Assembly: GCA_963742725.1 (NCBI GenBank)
Contig: CAVUMX010000004.1
Span: 1 to 64,000 of the forward strand
Length of the DNA stretch: 64,000 bases
Reading direction: 5' to 3'
Source of the DNA: CAVVAL01 sp963742725
Lineage (GTDB): Bacteria > Actinomycetota > Actinomycetes > Mycobacteriales > Cryptosporangiaceae
In this document: positions 27,174-35,700 of the stretch, piece by piece
How the letters are laid out: each line of letters begins with the position of its first letter
How positions within the stretch are numbered: position 1 is the stretch's first letter
Program-made: the position numbers and the translations under genes
Notes under the pieces: generated by a model
Seen by the model: only the letters and a program-made list of their open reading frames with translations
Told to the model about the DNA's origin: nothing
Databases searched by the model: none

Positions 27174-27623
27174 TCAGGAACTGTTTGCGGTGGAGCAGCC
27201 AGGGCACAGGCCCCAGTAGACGACCTCGGCCTCGTCGATGACGTAGCCGTTGTCGTCGGATGCGGTCAGGCAAGGCGTGGTGCCGACGGCGCAGTCGACA
27301 TCGGCGATTGCGCCGCACGACCGGCACACGACGTGGTGGTGGTTGTCCCCGACCCGGGATTCGTAGCGGGCCACGGAGCCGGGCGGCTCGATGCGCCGCA
27401 CCAGGCCCGCAGTCGTCAGCGCGCGCAGTACGTCGTATACGCCCTGGTGGGACACCTCGCCGAGGTTCGCGCGGACGACGCCGATGATCGAGTCCGTATC
27501 GGCGTGTGGGTTGTCGTGCACCGCGGACAGCACGGCCAGGCGAGGGCGCGTCACACGAAGCGCAGCCCCGCGCAGCATGCGCTCGTAGTCCGTGGTTGTC
27601 GACACACCGCGAGTCTTGCTCAT
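27174..27623 (-). CDS. furA: Fur-family peroxide/iron regulator FurA
   Basis: 149 residues from ATG 27623. Winged helix (about 15-85) with GAALRVTRPRLAVLSAVHDN and SHQGVYDVLRALTTAGLVRR; dimerisation domain with HHHVVCRSCGAIADVD and the second Cys pair CPGC near the end, forming the structural zinc site. The closest relatives are actinobacterial FurA/CatR proteins that repress furA-katG and respond to peroxide. A near-perfect operator lies 2 bp upstream of the start codon. Confidence 0.95.
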   Translation of the reverse strand: MSKTRGVSTTTDYERMLRGAALRVTRPRLAVLSAVHDNPHADTDSIIGVVRANLGEVSHQGVYDVLRALTTAGLVRRIEPPGSVARYESRVGDNHHHVVCRSCGAIADVDCAVGTTPCLTASDDNGYVIDEAEVVYWGLCPGCSTANSS

Positions 27624-27625
27624 TT

Positions 27626-27642
27626 TCTTGAATGAATCAAGA
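27626..27642 (-). promoter_or_regulatory. FurA operator
   Basis: TCTTGA ATGAA TCAAGA, a 17-bp sequence with 6-bp perfect arms. It resembles the AT-rich TCTTGAC-type FurA box described upstream of mycobacterial furA-katG. It ends 2 bp before the ATG, which implies leaderless or nearly leaderless furA mRNA and direct autorepression. Confidence 0.8.
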
Positions 27643-27657
27643 TCAGCGCGCCAGGTT

Positions 27658-27688
27658 CGTGGCCCCGGCCGGGGGCGCCGGGGCCACG
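27658..27688 (-). terminator. Terminator of the subtilase gene
   Basis: Perfect 12-bp repeat CGTGGCCCCGGC / GCCGGGGCCACG with a 7-nt loop, 7 bp beyond the minus-strand stop at 27696 and just upstream of the furA promoter. Confidence 0.75.
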
Positions 27689-27695
27689 CGGCGTG

Positions 27696-29756
27696 TCAGT
27701 TCGTGACCACCAGCGCGAAGTCGGCGTCGGTGGCGGCGGTCTCGGGGTGCCCGTCGGCGTTGATCTCGTCGGCGACCACCTCGATCGTCCACGTGCCGGC
27801 CGCCGGCTGCGCGACCAGCACGTTCTCCACCGTGTCGACCTTGTTCGACACCCCGCCCGCGGTGGACCAGTTGCCCGCCAGCAGGCCGTTGTTACCCCAG
27901 CGGACCGTGCCGTCGGGTGCGGTGACCCGGAGGCTGAGGTCGTTCACCCTGGCGCGCGCCGCGGTCGGGGATCCCATCGGGTCGGTGTAGACCATGGTGG
28001 CCCGCAGCGGCTCCGCGCCGGTCGTGGTGACCTGGTACGTCCGGCGCTGGCCCACGGTGAGCAGGTCGGACTCGTCGACCAGAACCGGTAACCGGAAGCC
28101 GCCGCGCCGCGCCCGCTCGTACATGTTCTGGACGCTCGCGGTGCCCCAGCCCTGGTGCGTGCGGGTGAGGTCGGCCCCTGTGCCGCTGAACGTGTACTGG
28201 TTCGCGGTGTTGATCAGCAGCGCCTTGGCGGTCGCCGCGTGCGGACGGCTGGCGAACACGTCGCGCTGCTGGCCCGTCCGTCCGGCGAAGACGCCGTCGG
28301 CCCACAGCTGGAACATCAGCCCGGCGAGCCCGCAGGTGATCGGGGTGGCGCCGCTGGTGCCGCCGAACGAGGACGTGTACGAGGTGTCACTGGTCGAGGA
28401 CGTGGTGAAGATCCGGTCGTAGTAGTTGGACAGGTCCGGCTTGATCCGACCGTCGGTGGCCGGCCCGATGCTCGCGCCGCCGCTCCAGCCGTCGTCGCCG
28501 CGGTTGAGGGTGTCGCGGTGGTACTGGCCGCCGACGGACAGCACGTTCTTCGCCCAGGCCTGCGGGCGCGAGCTGCGGCTGCCGGCGTTGCTCTGCGACT
28601 GGCAGATCAGCAGGTCGTGGTCGAAGACGATGTCGTCCATCGCGGCGGACGTCGCCGTGTAGTTGGTGGTGAGGGCGCCGCCCCAGCTGTTGCTCTGGAA
28701 CACGGCGCGGAACTGGCCGGCCGGGTCGACCAGGGCACGGGAGTGCGCGTACCGGTCGCTGACCGAGTTCACGGCGAAGATGCCCTGGCCCTGCGGGAGC
28801 ATGCCGCGCCCGGCCGCGTTGACGCCGGCGGCGAAGATCTGCCCGTACGTCGCGGTGCCGTGGCTGTTGTTGCTCGAGTTGTTCGGGTGCAGGATCGGCG
28901 GCCGGGCCCGGAACTCCTGGTGGGACGCGCGCACGCCGCCGTCCATCACCTCGCCGCGGACGCCCTGTCCCTGATACCCGCCGGCGGTCTGGATCGCGTT
29001 GGCGCCGCCGTCGATGCGGGCCTTGTCCATGTCGGACTCCGGTGCCGACCACCGGTCGATCGCGAGCACCTGGTCCAGCCGGGCGACCGCGCGTAACTGC
29101 GGGCCGTCGAGCAGCGCCTCGATCAGGCGGCGGCTCTCCGACGCCGACACGACGGCGCCGCCGAGCGACTTCACCTGTAAGGCCACCGCGCGCTGGTCGG
29201 CGGCGTCGCGCTCGACCAGGGTCACGATGTATCGCTGCGGCCCGACGGCCGGCGTGGCCAGCGCCTCGGGCTCGATCTTGTCGCCCGGGTGGTAGGCGCC
29301 GACCCAGCGCACGTACGGCTGGGCCGCGACCTTCGCCCGGGTGGCCTCGTTCATCCGGACCACGTAGGCGAAGTCCGGCAGGTACGCGCCGATTCGTGCA
29401 CCCAGCCGGCGCAGCTGCTGGCGCTGTTGCTCCAGCGGCACGGCGGCGAACTGGACGAGATGCAACCCGCCGCGCTCGGCGCGTAAGCCCGCGGGCGCGT
29501 GGTCGGCATCGGTGATCGGATCGAACGTGCGGGTGCGCAGGCGGATCAGCCGGGCTTGCGGAGCCGGCGCGCTCCACGTACGCCCGCCGTCCGCGCTGAG
29601 CTGGTACGACTCGGCGCCGACAAGACGGGTGCGAGGCGTCTGGTCGGGTTCGGCGGTGGCGCTCCACCCGGTGGTTCCACCGAGTGGGAGCAGGAGGGCG
29701 ACCACGGAGGTGAGGACGGTTGCTCTTGTCAGCGCGGTGCGACGGCGTTTCGTCAT
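27696..29756 (-). CDS. Secreted subtilisin-like (S8) serine protease
   Basis: 686 residues from ATG 29756 (MTKRRRTALTRATVLTSVVA); an ATG 33 bp further upstream is less likely. Signal peptide about 1-38, then a ~200-residue propeptide-like part. The S8 domain (about 240-560) has Asp in GEVMDGGVRASHQEF, His in NNSHGTATYGQIF, oxyanion Asn region CQSQSNAGSRSS and Ser in FGGTSGATPITCG. A P-domain-like beta sandwich closes the protein (VNDLSLRVTAPDGTVRWG ... NVLVAQPAAGTWTIEVV). The usual DTG/DSG around the catalytic Asp is DGG here. Extracellular protein degradation is the likely role. Confidence 0.88.
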   Translation of the reverse strand: MTKRRRTALTRATVLTSVVALLLPLGGTTGWSATAEPDQTPRTRLVGAESYQLSADGGRTWSAPAPQARLIRLRTRTFDPITDADHAPAGLRAERGGLHLVQFAAVPLEQQRQQLRRLGARIGAYLPDFAYVVRMNEATRAKVAAQPYVRWVGAYHPGDKIEPEALATPAVGPQRYIVTLVERDAADQRAVALQVKSLGGAVVSASESRRLIEALLDGPQLRAVARLDQVLAIDRWSAPESDMDKARIDGGANAIQTAGGYQGQGVRGEVMDGGVRASHQEFRARPPILHPNNSSNNSHGTATYGQIFAAGVNAAGRGMLPQGQGIFAVNSVSDRYAHSRALVDPAGQFRAVFQSNSWGGALTTNYTATSAAMDDIVFDHDLLICQSQSNAGSRSSRPQAWAKNVLSVGGQYHRDTLNRGDDGWSGGASIGPATDGRIKPDLSNYYDRIFTTSSTSDTSYTSSFGGTSGATPITCGLAGLMFQLWADGVFAGRTGQQRDVFASRPHAATAKALLINTANQYTFSGTGADLTRTHQGWGTASVQNMYERARRGGFRLPVLVDESDLLTVGQRRTYQVTTTGAEPLRATMVYTDPMGSPTAARARVNDLSLRVTAPDGTVRWGNNGLLAGNWSTAGGVSNKVDTVENVLVAQPAAGTWTIEVVADEINADGHPETAATDADFALVVTN

Positions 29757-30107
29757 CTGAGGCCCCTGGGCGAGGGTCGGCGAGAGCACACGCCCGCCGT
29801 TCGGCGAACGGGGATCTCTGGTGGTGGGGGCGACAACGGTACGCGCTATAGGTCTATACCGGTAGATATCGTCTGCAAGTGCCGGCGAGATCTCGGCCAG
29901 GCCACCCGGTACGTCAAACGCAGCTGGCCGATCGGCGGTGTTCCGCTCAAAGGAACAGCGGCCGTTCCGCTCAAAGGAACAGCGTTAGGCCAGGCGCTAC
30001 CGGCCGCCGGACCGTCGGACACACGCCGAGCCACTCGCTGGCGCCGCCCGGGCCGATCCCGCCGGGACGGCGACCTTCATCCACCGCTTGCTCATGTGAG
30101 GAATCGC
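29757..30107. promoter_or_regulatory. Divergent intergenic region in front of the oxidative fatty-acid cluster
   Basis: 351 bp without a gene between the subtilase (minus) and the dehydratase gene (plus). It holds a less GC-rich stretch at 29845-29875 (CTATAGGTCTATACC, then TACCGGTA palindrome 29857-29864, then GATATC) that could be promoter or operator, and a tandem 21-bp repeat at 29940-29984 described separately. Confidence 0.5.
29940..29984. repeat. Tandem 21-bp repeat, each with a GTTCC-N7-GGAAC dyad
   Basis: GTTCCGCTCAAAGGAACAGC plus one G is present twice, at 29940-29960 and 29964-29984, a 24-bp period. Each copy contains the inverted repeat GTTCC / GGAAC with 7 bp between arms. The position, 124-168 bp upstream of the first cluster gene, fits a double operator for a dimeric regulator. 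No regulator gene lies next to it. Confidence 0.6.
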
Positions 30108-30959
30108 ATGTCCAATCCGCAGCTCATCACGGCGAGGCGCGCCGACATCGCCCCGACCGCGTTGCACTCGGTGTCGGCAGGTCTGGAGCGGGTGGAGGTT
30201 CGTCTCCACCTCAACGCGATGTCTCACCCGTACCTCGTCGACCACAACATCGCGGGCACACCGGTGGTACCCGTCGCGATCGTGCTGGACTGGTTCACGG
30301 CGGTGGTCCGCGCCTGGCTGCCGGAGCCGGCACCGGCGGTGATCCGGCGCCTGAGCGTCTTACGCAAGATCGGCCTGGACCGGTACGCCAACAGCGGCCA
30401 CCCTCTGACGGTGCGGGGCATCCGCGACGACGCACAGCTGCACCTGGCCCTTCTCGGTGACGGGGATTCCAAGCATTACCTCGCGACGGCGAGCATCGCC
30501 GCCAGCCCGAACCCGGCCGAGTGGACGGTTCCGATCGACCTGAAGCCCGCTCCGCCGGACGTCTACGACGGACGGATGCTCTTCCACGGACCGATGTTCC
30601 AGGTCATCCGGGAAGTCCAGGGAGTCTCCGCTTCCGGCGCCGCCGCGGTCCTGAGCGGCGCGGCCGGCATGGGTTGGAACCCGGCCGCCTGGCACATCGA
30701 CCCCGCTGCCATCGACGGTGGCCTGCAGGTCGCTGTGCTCTGGGCCAAGCAGGTGCTGGGCTGCGCGACATTGCCGATGGGTGTCACAGAGTGCCGCACC
30801 TACCAGCCAGGCCCCTACGACGGTCCGACCCTCTGCATCGTGCGGGCGCGGGACGTCTGGCGTGGAGGGGCCGAGTGCGACATCGCCTTCCTCGGCGAGG
30901 ACGGCACGGTTCGCGCCGAACTTTTCCGGGTCTCACTCGTGCCGCGTCCGGGCGGGTGA
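30108..30959 (+). CDS. Stand-alone polyketide-synthase-type dehydratase (double hotdog)
   Basis: 283 residues from ATG 30108, with GTGAGGA upstream. The N-terminal hotdog has the catalytic His motif HPYLVDHNIAGTPVVP, matching HxxxGxxxxP of PKS dehydratases. The second hotdog has HGPMFQVIREVQGV and the catalytic Asp motif WHIDPAAIDGGLQ (DxxxQ). These residues normally dehydrate a beta-hydroxyacyl group on a carrier protein, or in related domains shift a double bond or form a cyclic ether. No ketosynthase or ketoreductase is near. It is the first gene of an operon with the FAAL and the multidomain oxidase, so it probably acts on the acyl chain held by that protein's carrier domain. Confidence 0.82.
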   Translation: MSNPQLITARRADIAPTALHSVSAGLERVEVRLHLNAMSHPYLVDHNIAGTPVVPVAIVLDWFTAVVRAWLPEPAPAVIRRLSVLRKIGLDRYANSGHPLTVRGIRDDAQLHLALLGDGDSKHYLATASIAASPNPAEWTVPIDLKPAPPDVYDGRMLFHGPMFQVIREVQGVSASGAAAVLSGAAGMGWNPAAWHIDPAAIDGGLQVAVLWAKQVLGCATLPMGVTECRTYQPGPYDGPTLCIVRARDVWRGGAECDIAFLGEDGTVRAELFRVSLVPRPGG

Positions 30960-31003
30960 GCTGTGTCAACACCGAGTACATCGTGGACCGAGAGGCAGTC
31001 ACC

Positions 31004-32785
31004 GTGACCGATTCCATCCTTTCGTCGTTCCTGCGGTTGCGTGCCTCCGGGCCGGACCGCCGCATGTTCACGTTCGTCGACGACAACGGCCGCGACGAGG
31101 CCACCTTGACCGTGCGCGAACTGGGCGACGCCGCCGACCGCGTCGTGGAGTCGTTGCGCAAGTGGGGATTCGCGCCAGGGGACCGGGCGCTGCTCGTGTA
31201 TCCGCCATCGCTCGATTTCGTCGCGGCGTTCCTGGGCTGCCTGGCGGCCGGGGTGATCCCGGTTCCGGTGTACCCGCCCGACCCGCTCAAGCCGAAGAAG
31301 GGCCTGGCGACATTCATCGCGATCGCCGCCAACGCGGACGCCCGCGCGGTCCTCACGAGCAGCACGTACGACCGGGCCCGCATGGCCGGATCCGTGACCG
31401 GCTTCTTCGGCTCGGACGGCCCACGGTGGCCACGCCTGTCCTGGTACCGGACCGACAAGCTGCGCGCCCCACGCGCGCCGGTCGCCTGGCACGAGCCGGG
31501 CGGACCCGACGAACCGGCCTTCCTGCAGTACACCTCCGGGTCGACCGCGAGCCCGAAGGGCGTGATCATCAGCCACGGCAACATCACCCACGAGGTGGCC
31601 GCGAACGCCGCCGACCTGGGCCTGGGGCCGCAGGCCCGGGCCGTTTCCTGGGTGCCGCAGTACCACGACCTCGGTCTGATCAGCGTCATCCTGTCCGCCA
31701 TCGCCGGCAACGGGCAGGCCACCATGATGTCCCCGCTGGCGTTCCTGCACCGCCCAGCGGTCTGGTTCGAGGTCATGTCGCGGGTCGCGGCGACCCACAC
31801 CGCGGCGCCGAACTTCGCGTTCGAACTCGCCGTCCGCAAGACCACGCCACAGGAGCGCGCCGGCTGGGACCTCTCCTCGTTGCGCGTGATCCTGTCCGCC
31901 GCCGAACCGATCCGTCCGTCCACCATGGACGCCTTCTTCGCGGCGTTCGCCGCCAGCGGGATCGACCGGCAGGCGTTCTTCCCCGCCTATGGCCTCGCCG
32001 AGCACACCGTCAGCGTGTCGATGGGTGGAAACGCGGTGCTGAGCGTGGACAAGGCGGCCCTCGAATCCGGTCGGGTCCTGGCCAGCGACGGGCCCGGCGC
32101 GGTCACCTACGTCGGCTGCGGACGCGTCACGAAGCCCGACGCGGCGGTCCGGATCGTCGATCCCGTCACGTGTCGCCTCCGCGGTCCGGGCGAGGTCGGT
32201 GAGATCTGGGTCGACTCGCCTACGAAGGGCCTCGGCTACTGGGGGATTGAGGAGCAGGAGTACGCCGGTCACTTCCGCGCCCGTATCGCCGGCACGGACG
32301 ACACGAGGGAGTACCTGCGCAGCGGCGACCTCGGCTTCTTCCACGACGGGGAGCTGTTCATCACGGGGCGCAGCAAGGACCTGATCATCATCCGCGGCCG
32401 TAACCTCTACCCGGCCGACGTCGAGGAGAGCGTCCGGGACTGCCATCCGCTGATCCGCCCGGGCGGGCTCGCGGCGTTCGCGACCGAGTCCGGCGCCGGC
32501 GAGCGGCTCGTGCTGTTCGTCGAGACCCGGCACGACCGGATCAGCACCGCCGAGGCCGACGAGATCATCGAATCCGTCCGGCGCAGGGTCTACGAGACAC
32601 ACCAGATCAGCTGCCACGCCGTCGTCCTCGGCCGCGCCGGCACCGTGCGCAAGACCACCAGCGGCAAGGTGCGCCGCCTGGCCTGCAAGCAGGCGTTCCT
32701 GACCGGGGAGGTCGCCGCGGCCGCGACGACGATCCGCGTCGCGTACCGGCAGATCGGCGACAGCGTGAAGATCCAGGAGGCATAG
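31004..32785 (+). CDS. Fatty acyl-AMP ligase (FAAL)
   Basis: 593 residues from GTG 31004, preceded by GAGAGG; a GTG at 30956 overlapping the dehydratase stop is the alternative. Adenylation motifs: LQYTSGSTASPKGVIISHGN, FFPAYGLAEHTVSVSMGG, LRSGDLGFFHDGELFITGR and the C-terminal GRNLYPADVEE. The insertion around VRKTTPQERAGWDLSSLRV is the FAAL-specific element that prevents use of CoA. FAALs activate medium or long fatty acids as acyl-adenylates and pass them to an acyl carrier protein, here most simply the carrier domain in the next protein. Its stop is directly followed by the next ATG. Confidence 0.92.
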   Translation: MTDSILSSFLRLRASGPDRRMFTFVDDNGRDEATLTVRELGDAADRVVESLRKWGFAPGDRALLVYPPSLDFVAAFLGCLAAGVIPVPVYPPDPLKPKKGLATFIAIAANADARAVLTSSTYDRARMAGSVTGFFGSDGPRWPRLSWYRTDKLRAPRAPVAWHEPGGPDEPAFLQYTSGSTASPKGVIISHGNITHEVAANAADLGLGPQARAVSWVPQYHDLGLISVILSAIAGNGQATMMSPLAFLHRPAVWFEVMSRVAATHTAAPNFAFELAVRKTTPQERAGWDLSSLRVILSAAEPIRPSTMDAFFAAFAASGIDRQAFFPAYGLAEHTVSVSMGGNAVLSVDKAALESGRVLASDGPGAVTYVGCGRVTKPDAAVRIVDPVTCRLRGPGEVGEIWVDSPTKGLGYWGIEEQEYAGHFRARIAGTDDTREYLRSGDLGFFHDGELFITGRSKDLIIIRGRNLYPADVEESVRDCHPLIRPGGLAAFATESGAGERLVLFVETRHDRISTAEADEIIESVRRRVYETHQISCHAVVLGRAGTVRKTTSGKVRRLACKQAFLTGEVAAAATTIRVAYRQIGDSVKIQEA

Positions 32786-35700
32786 ATGCGTTTCTCCGAC
32801 GGACCGGCCGACCCCCGCTTCTACGAGGTGGACGACGATTTCCGCCAGCTCCTCGCTGACCTGTCACCGCTGGTGGCGGGGTCGCGGATGCAGAAGGCCC
32901 GGGTCTTCCACCGCAACGCGACGGCGGTGCGCGGCAGCCTGCGCGTTCTCGACCATGCCGACCTGCCGACGCACGAGTTCTTCCGCCCCGGACGGCGGTT
33001 CGACGTCCTCGCCCGGTACAGCAACGGCATCGAGAGCGACGACATCGCACCCGCGATCCGCGGCATCACCCTTCGCCTCCTCGACCCGGCCGGCGACGGC
33101 ACCTCGGGCCTGCTCGATCTCTCGCTCATCACCGGCGACCGCTTCTTCGCCCGGACGGCCGACCATTTCCGGCGGTACTCCAGCGGAGACGCCGCACGCG
33201 CGGCGCTCGTCCGTGACGTTCCCGACCTGCCCGACACCGTCTGGAGCATGTACCGGAACGCCACCTCGTTCGCCGAGTACCACTACTACTCCCAGGTGCC
33301 GGGCGGTTTCGTCGGGGCGGACGGCCGGCAGTGGCTCGTCCGGTACCGGTTACTGCCGGTCGGCGGAGCTGCGGAAGCCGCGCAATTCGAGCCTGGCGAG
33401 CTGTGGCTCCCACCGGCCCCGCCCGGCGAGCTCAGCCGCGATGCCAGCGACCGGCGCTCGCGCTCGTTCCTCCACGACGAGGTGCGCTCCCGCGTACTGA
33501 CCAGCGCGGTCGAGGGGATGCTGCAACTGCAGTTGCACCCCGTCACCGACTCCGCGGCAGAGAACGAGGCCGCGCTCGACTGCACGCGCGCCTGGCCGGA
33601 GGAGCTGTACCCGTGGCGTGACCTCGCCACGCTGCACATCGACACGCTCGTCAACCACGCCGTGGTCGAGCGCCTGGGGTTCAGCCCCAGCGTCGCGCCG
33701 GCCGAGCTGGGCATGCCGCTGGCGACGTCCCCGCACGAGAACGCCTCACCGAGCCATCTGCGCGCACTGATGTACCAGCTGACGTCGGCCGCGCGCCGTG
33801 GCGACGAACTCCCCGACGAGCTGGCCGAACTCGTACGCACGCCACGTGTGGCCGTGGCGGGTTGCCCGTTCTCCGAGGAGTCAGCCGGCCGGACCGTCGC
33901 CGTCGTCGGCGCCGGGCCGGCAGGGCTGAGCATCGCGCGTGAGCTGGAGCGGGCCGGACATCGCGCGATCGTCCTGGAGGCACTGCCGGAGGTGGGCGGG
34001 AAGTGCGAGTCGGTGGACATCGACGATCGCGCCTACGACCTCGGTGGTCACGTGTGTACGACGCAGTACGCGAACCTCGCGCGGCTCGCCGTCGAGCTGG
34101 GGGTGACCACCGAGGACACCACGCCGCACCGGGTGTACGACATCGACAACGGGGAGTCCGTCCCGCAGAGCACCGCGTTCTTCCAGCGCGAATCGTTCGG
34201 CCGGTACGCCGCACTACGCGAGGAGGAGTTCCCGCGGATCGCCGAGGCCGGCCTGGCGCACTCGGCCCGGTCGCTCGCGCAGCCGGTGTCGCAATGGCTG
34301 GCCGAGCACAGCCTCGAATCGATGGCCGAGTCGTTGAGCACCGGCTACACCGCCGCCGGGTACGGGTACCTCGCCGGCGACCTGCCCGCGCTGTACTTCG
34401 TGAAGTACGCCGAGATGACCGGCCTCCTGTCGGCGCGGCCGGAGCTTCTGGGTCACACCGGCAGCTTCACGATCGTCGGCGGGTTCAAGCGCCTGTGGGA
34501 GAAGGTCGCCGCCGGGCTGAGCGACGTGCGCTGCGGGGTGACCATCACCGCGATCGAACGCGACCCCGATCGGGACACCGGCGGTGTCCTGGTGCGTACG
34601 GATCACGGCGAGGTCGTCGCGGACGACCTGGTGCTGACCGTGCCGATCGACCAGCTCCTACCCGTGCTCGACGCCACACCGGAGGAGCGGGACCTGGCCG
34701 GACGAGTGCGTCACCTCGACTACTACACCACAGTCGTCTCCGCCACCGGGCTGCCGCAGTCCGCGTTCTTCCTGGTGGACGAGCACACCCGGCCGGACGC
34801 CGAACGCGGCCACGCCGTCGCCTTCCACCACCGCTATCCCGATCAGGACGTGTACGCCTGCTACTCCTACGGCGCCGACGGCATGGACGGCGACGACATC
34901 ACCGCGATGCTGCGGTCCGATGTGGAGCGAATGGGCGGCGAGCTGGGCGAGGTGCACACCCAGCGGCGGTGGAAGTTCCTGCCGCACTTCGGCAGCGACG
35001 ACATCGGCGACGGTGTCTACGACCGGATCGAGCAGGTACAGGGCCGTCACCACACCTACCATGCCGGCAGCATGCCCGCGTACGAGCTGGTCGAGTGCAA
35101 CATCGCCTACAGCCGCCAGTTGGTCCGCCAGCACTTCGGCGGCGAGCAGGGTGACGACGTGATCGGCCACACCGGCGCCGTCCTGGACGCGTCGGTCGAC
35201 CGCCCGCGTCCCACCATGGACGCGCTGACCGCGTGGCTGGTGGAGCACGTCGCCGCTGAGCTGCAGGTGTCGCCGGATCTCATCGCCCCGGACGCCCGAC
35301 TCGACAGCCTCGAACTGGAGTCGATCTCGGTTGCGGCGCTGCAATCCGGGCTGTCCGCATGGCTCGGCTTCCGGATCCCGCACAACCTCTTCCTGAACCA
35401 GCCGACGATCGGCTCCATCGCCGCCTATCTGGCGGTCGCGGAGACGGAGACGGAAACGCCGGCGGACGACGAAGAGGCGGGCAGCGCCGTCCCGACGCAG
35501 TCGCAGGCGTCCACGTACCTGCTGGGTCTGACCGGAGCACGACCGTTCTTCTGCGTCGGCGGCGCTGTCGGCGCGGCCTACTACCTGCTGCCGCTGGCCC
35601 GCGATGTCGGTTCGTCCCGCCCGTTCTACGGGGTACGCGCGCCGGGTTACGACGGCGCCGAGGAGCCGCTGGACACGGTCGAGGAACTGGCGGCGCAGTA

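Noticed and set aside
25221..27635. 804-codon open frame on the plus strand opposite katG/furA
   Set aside because: Pure antisense of a clear KatG; Arg/Gly/Val-rich without any motif. Long antisense frames are expected at this GC content.
29940..29984. CRISPR array
   Set aside because: Only two copies with a 3-bp spacer; no array and no cas genes anywhere in the window.
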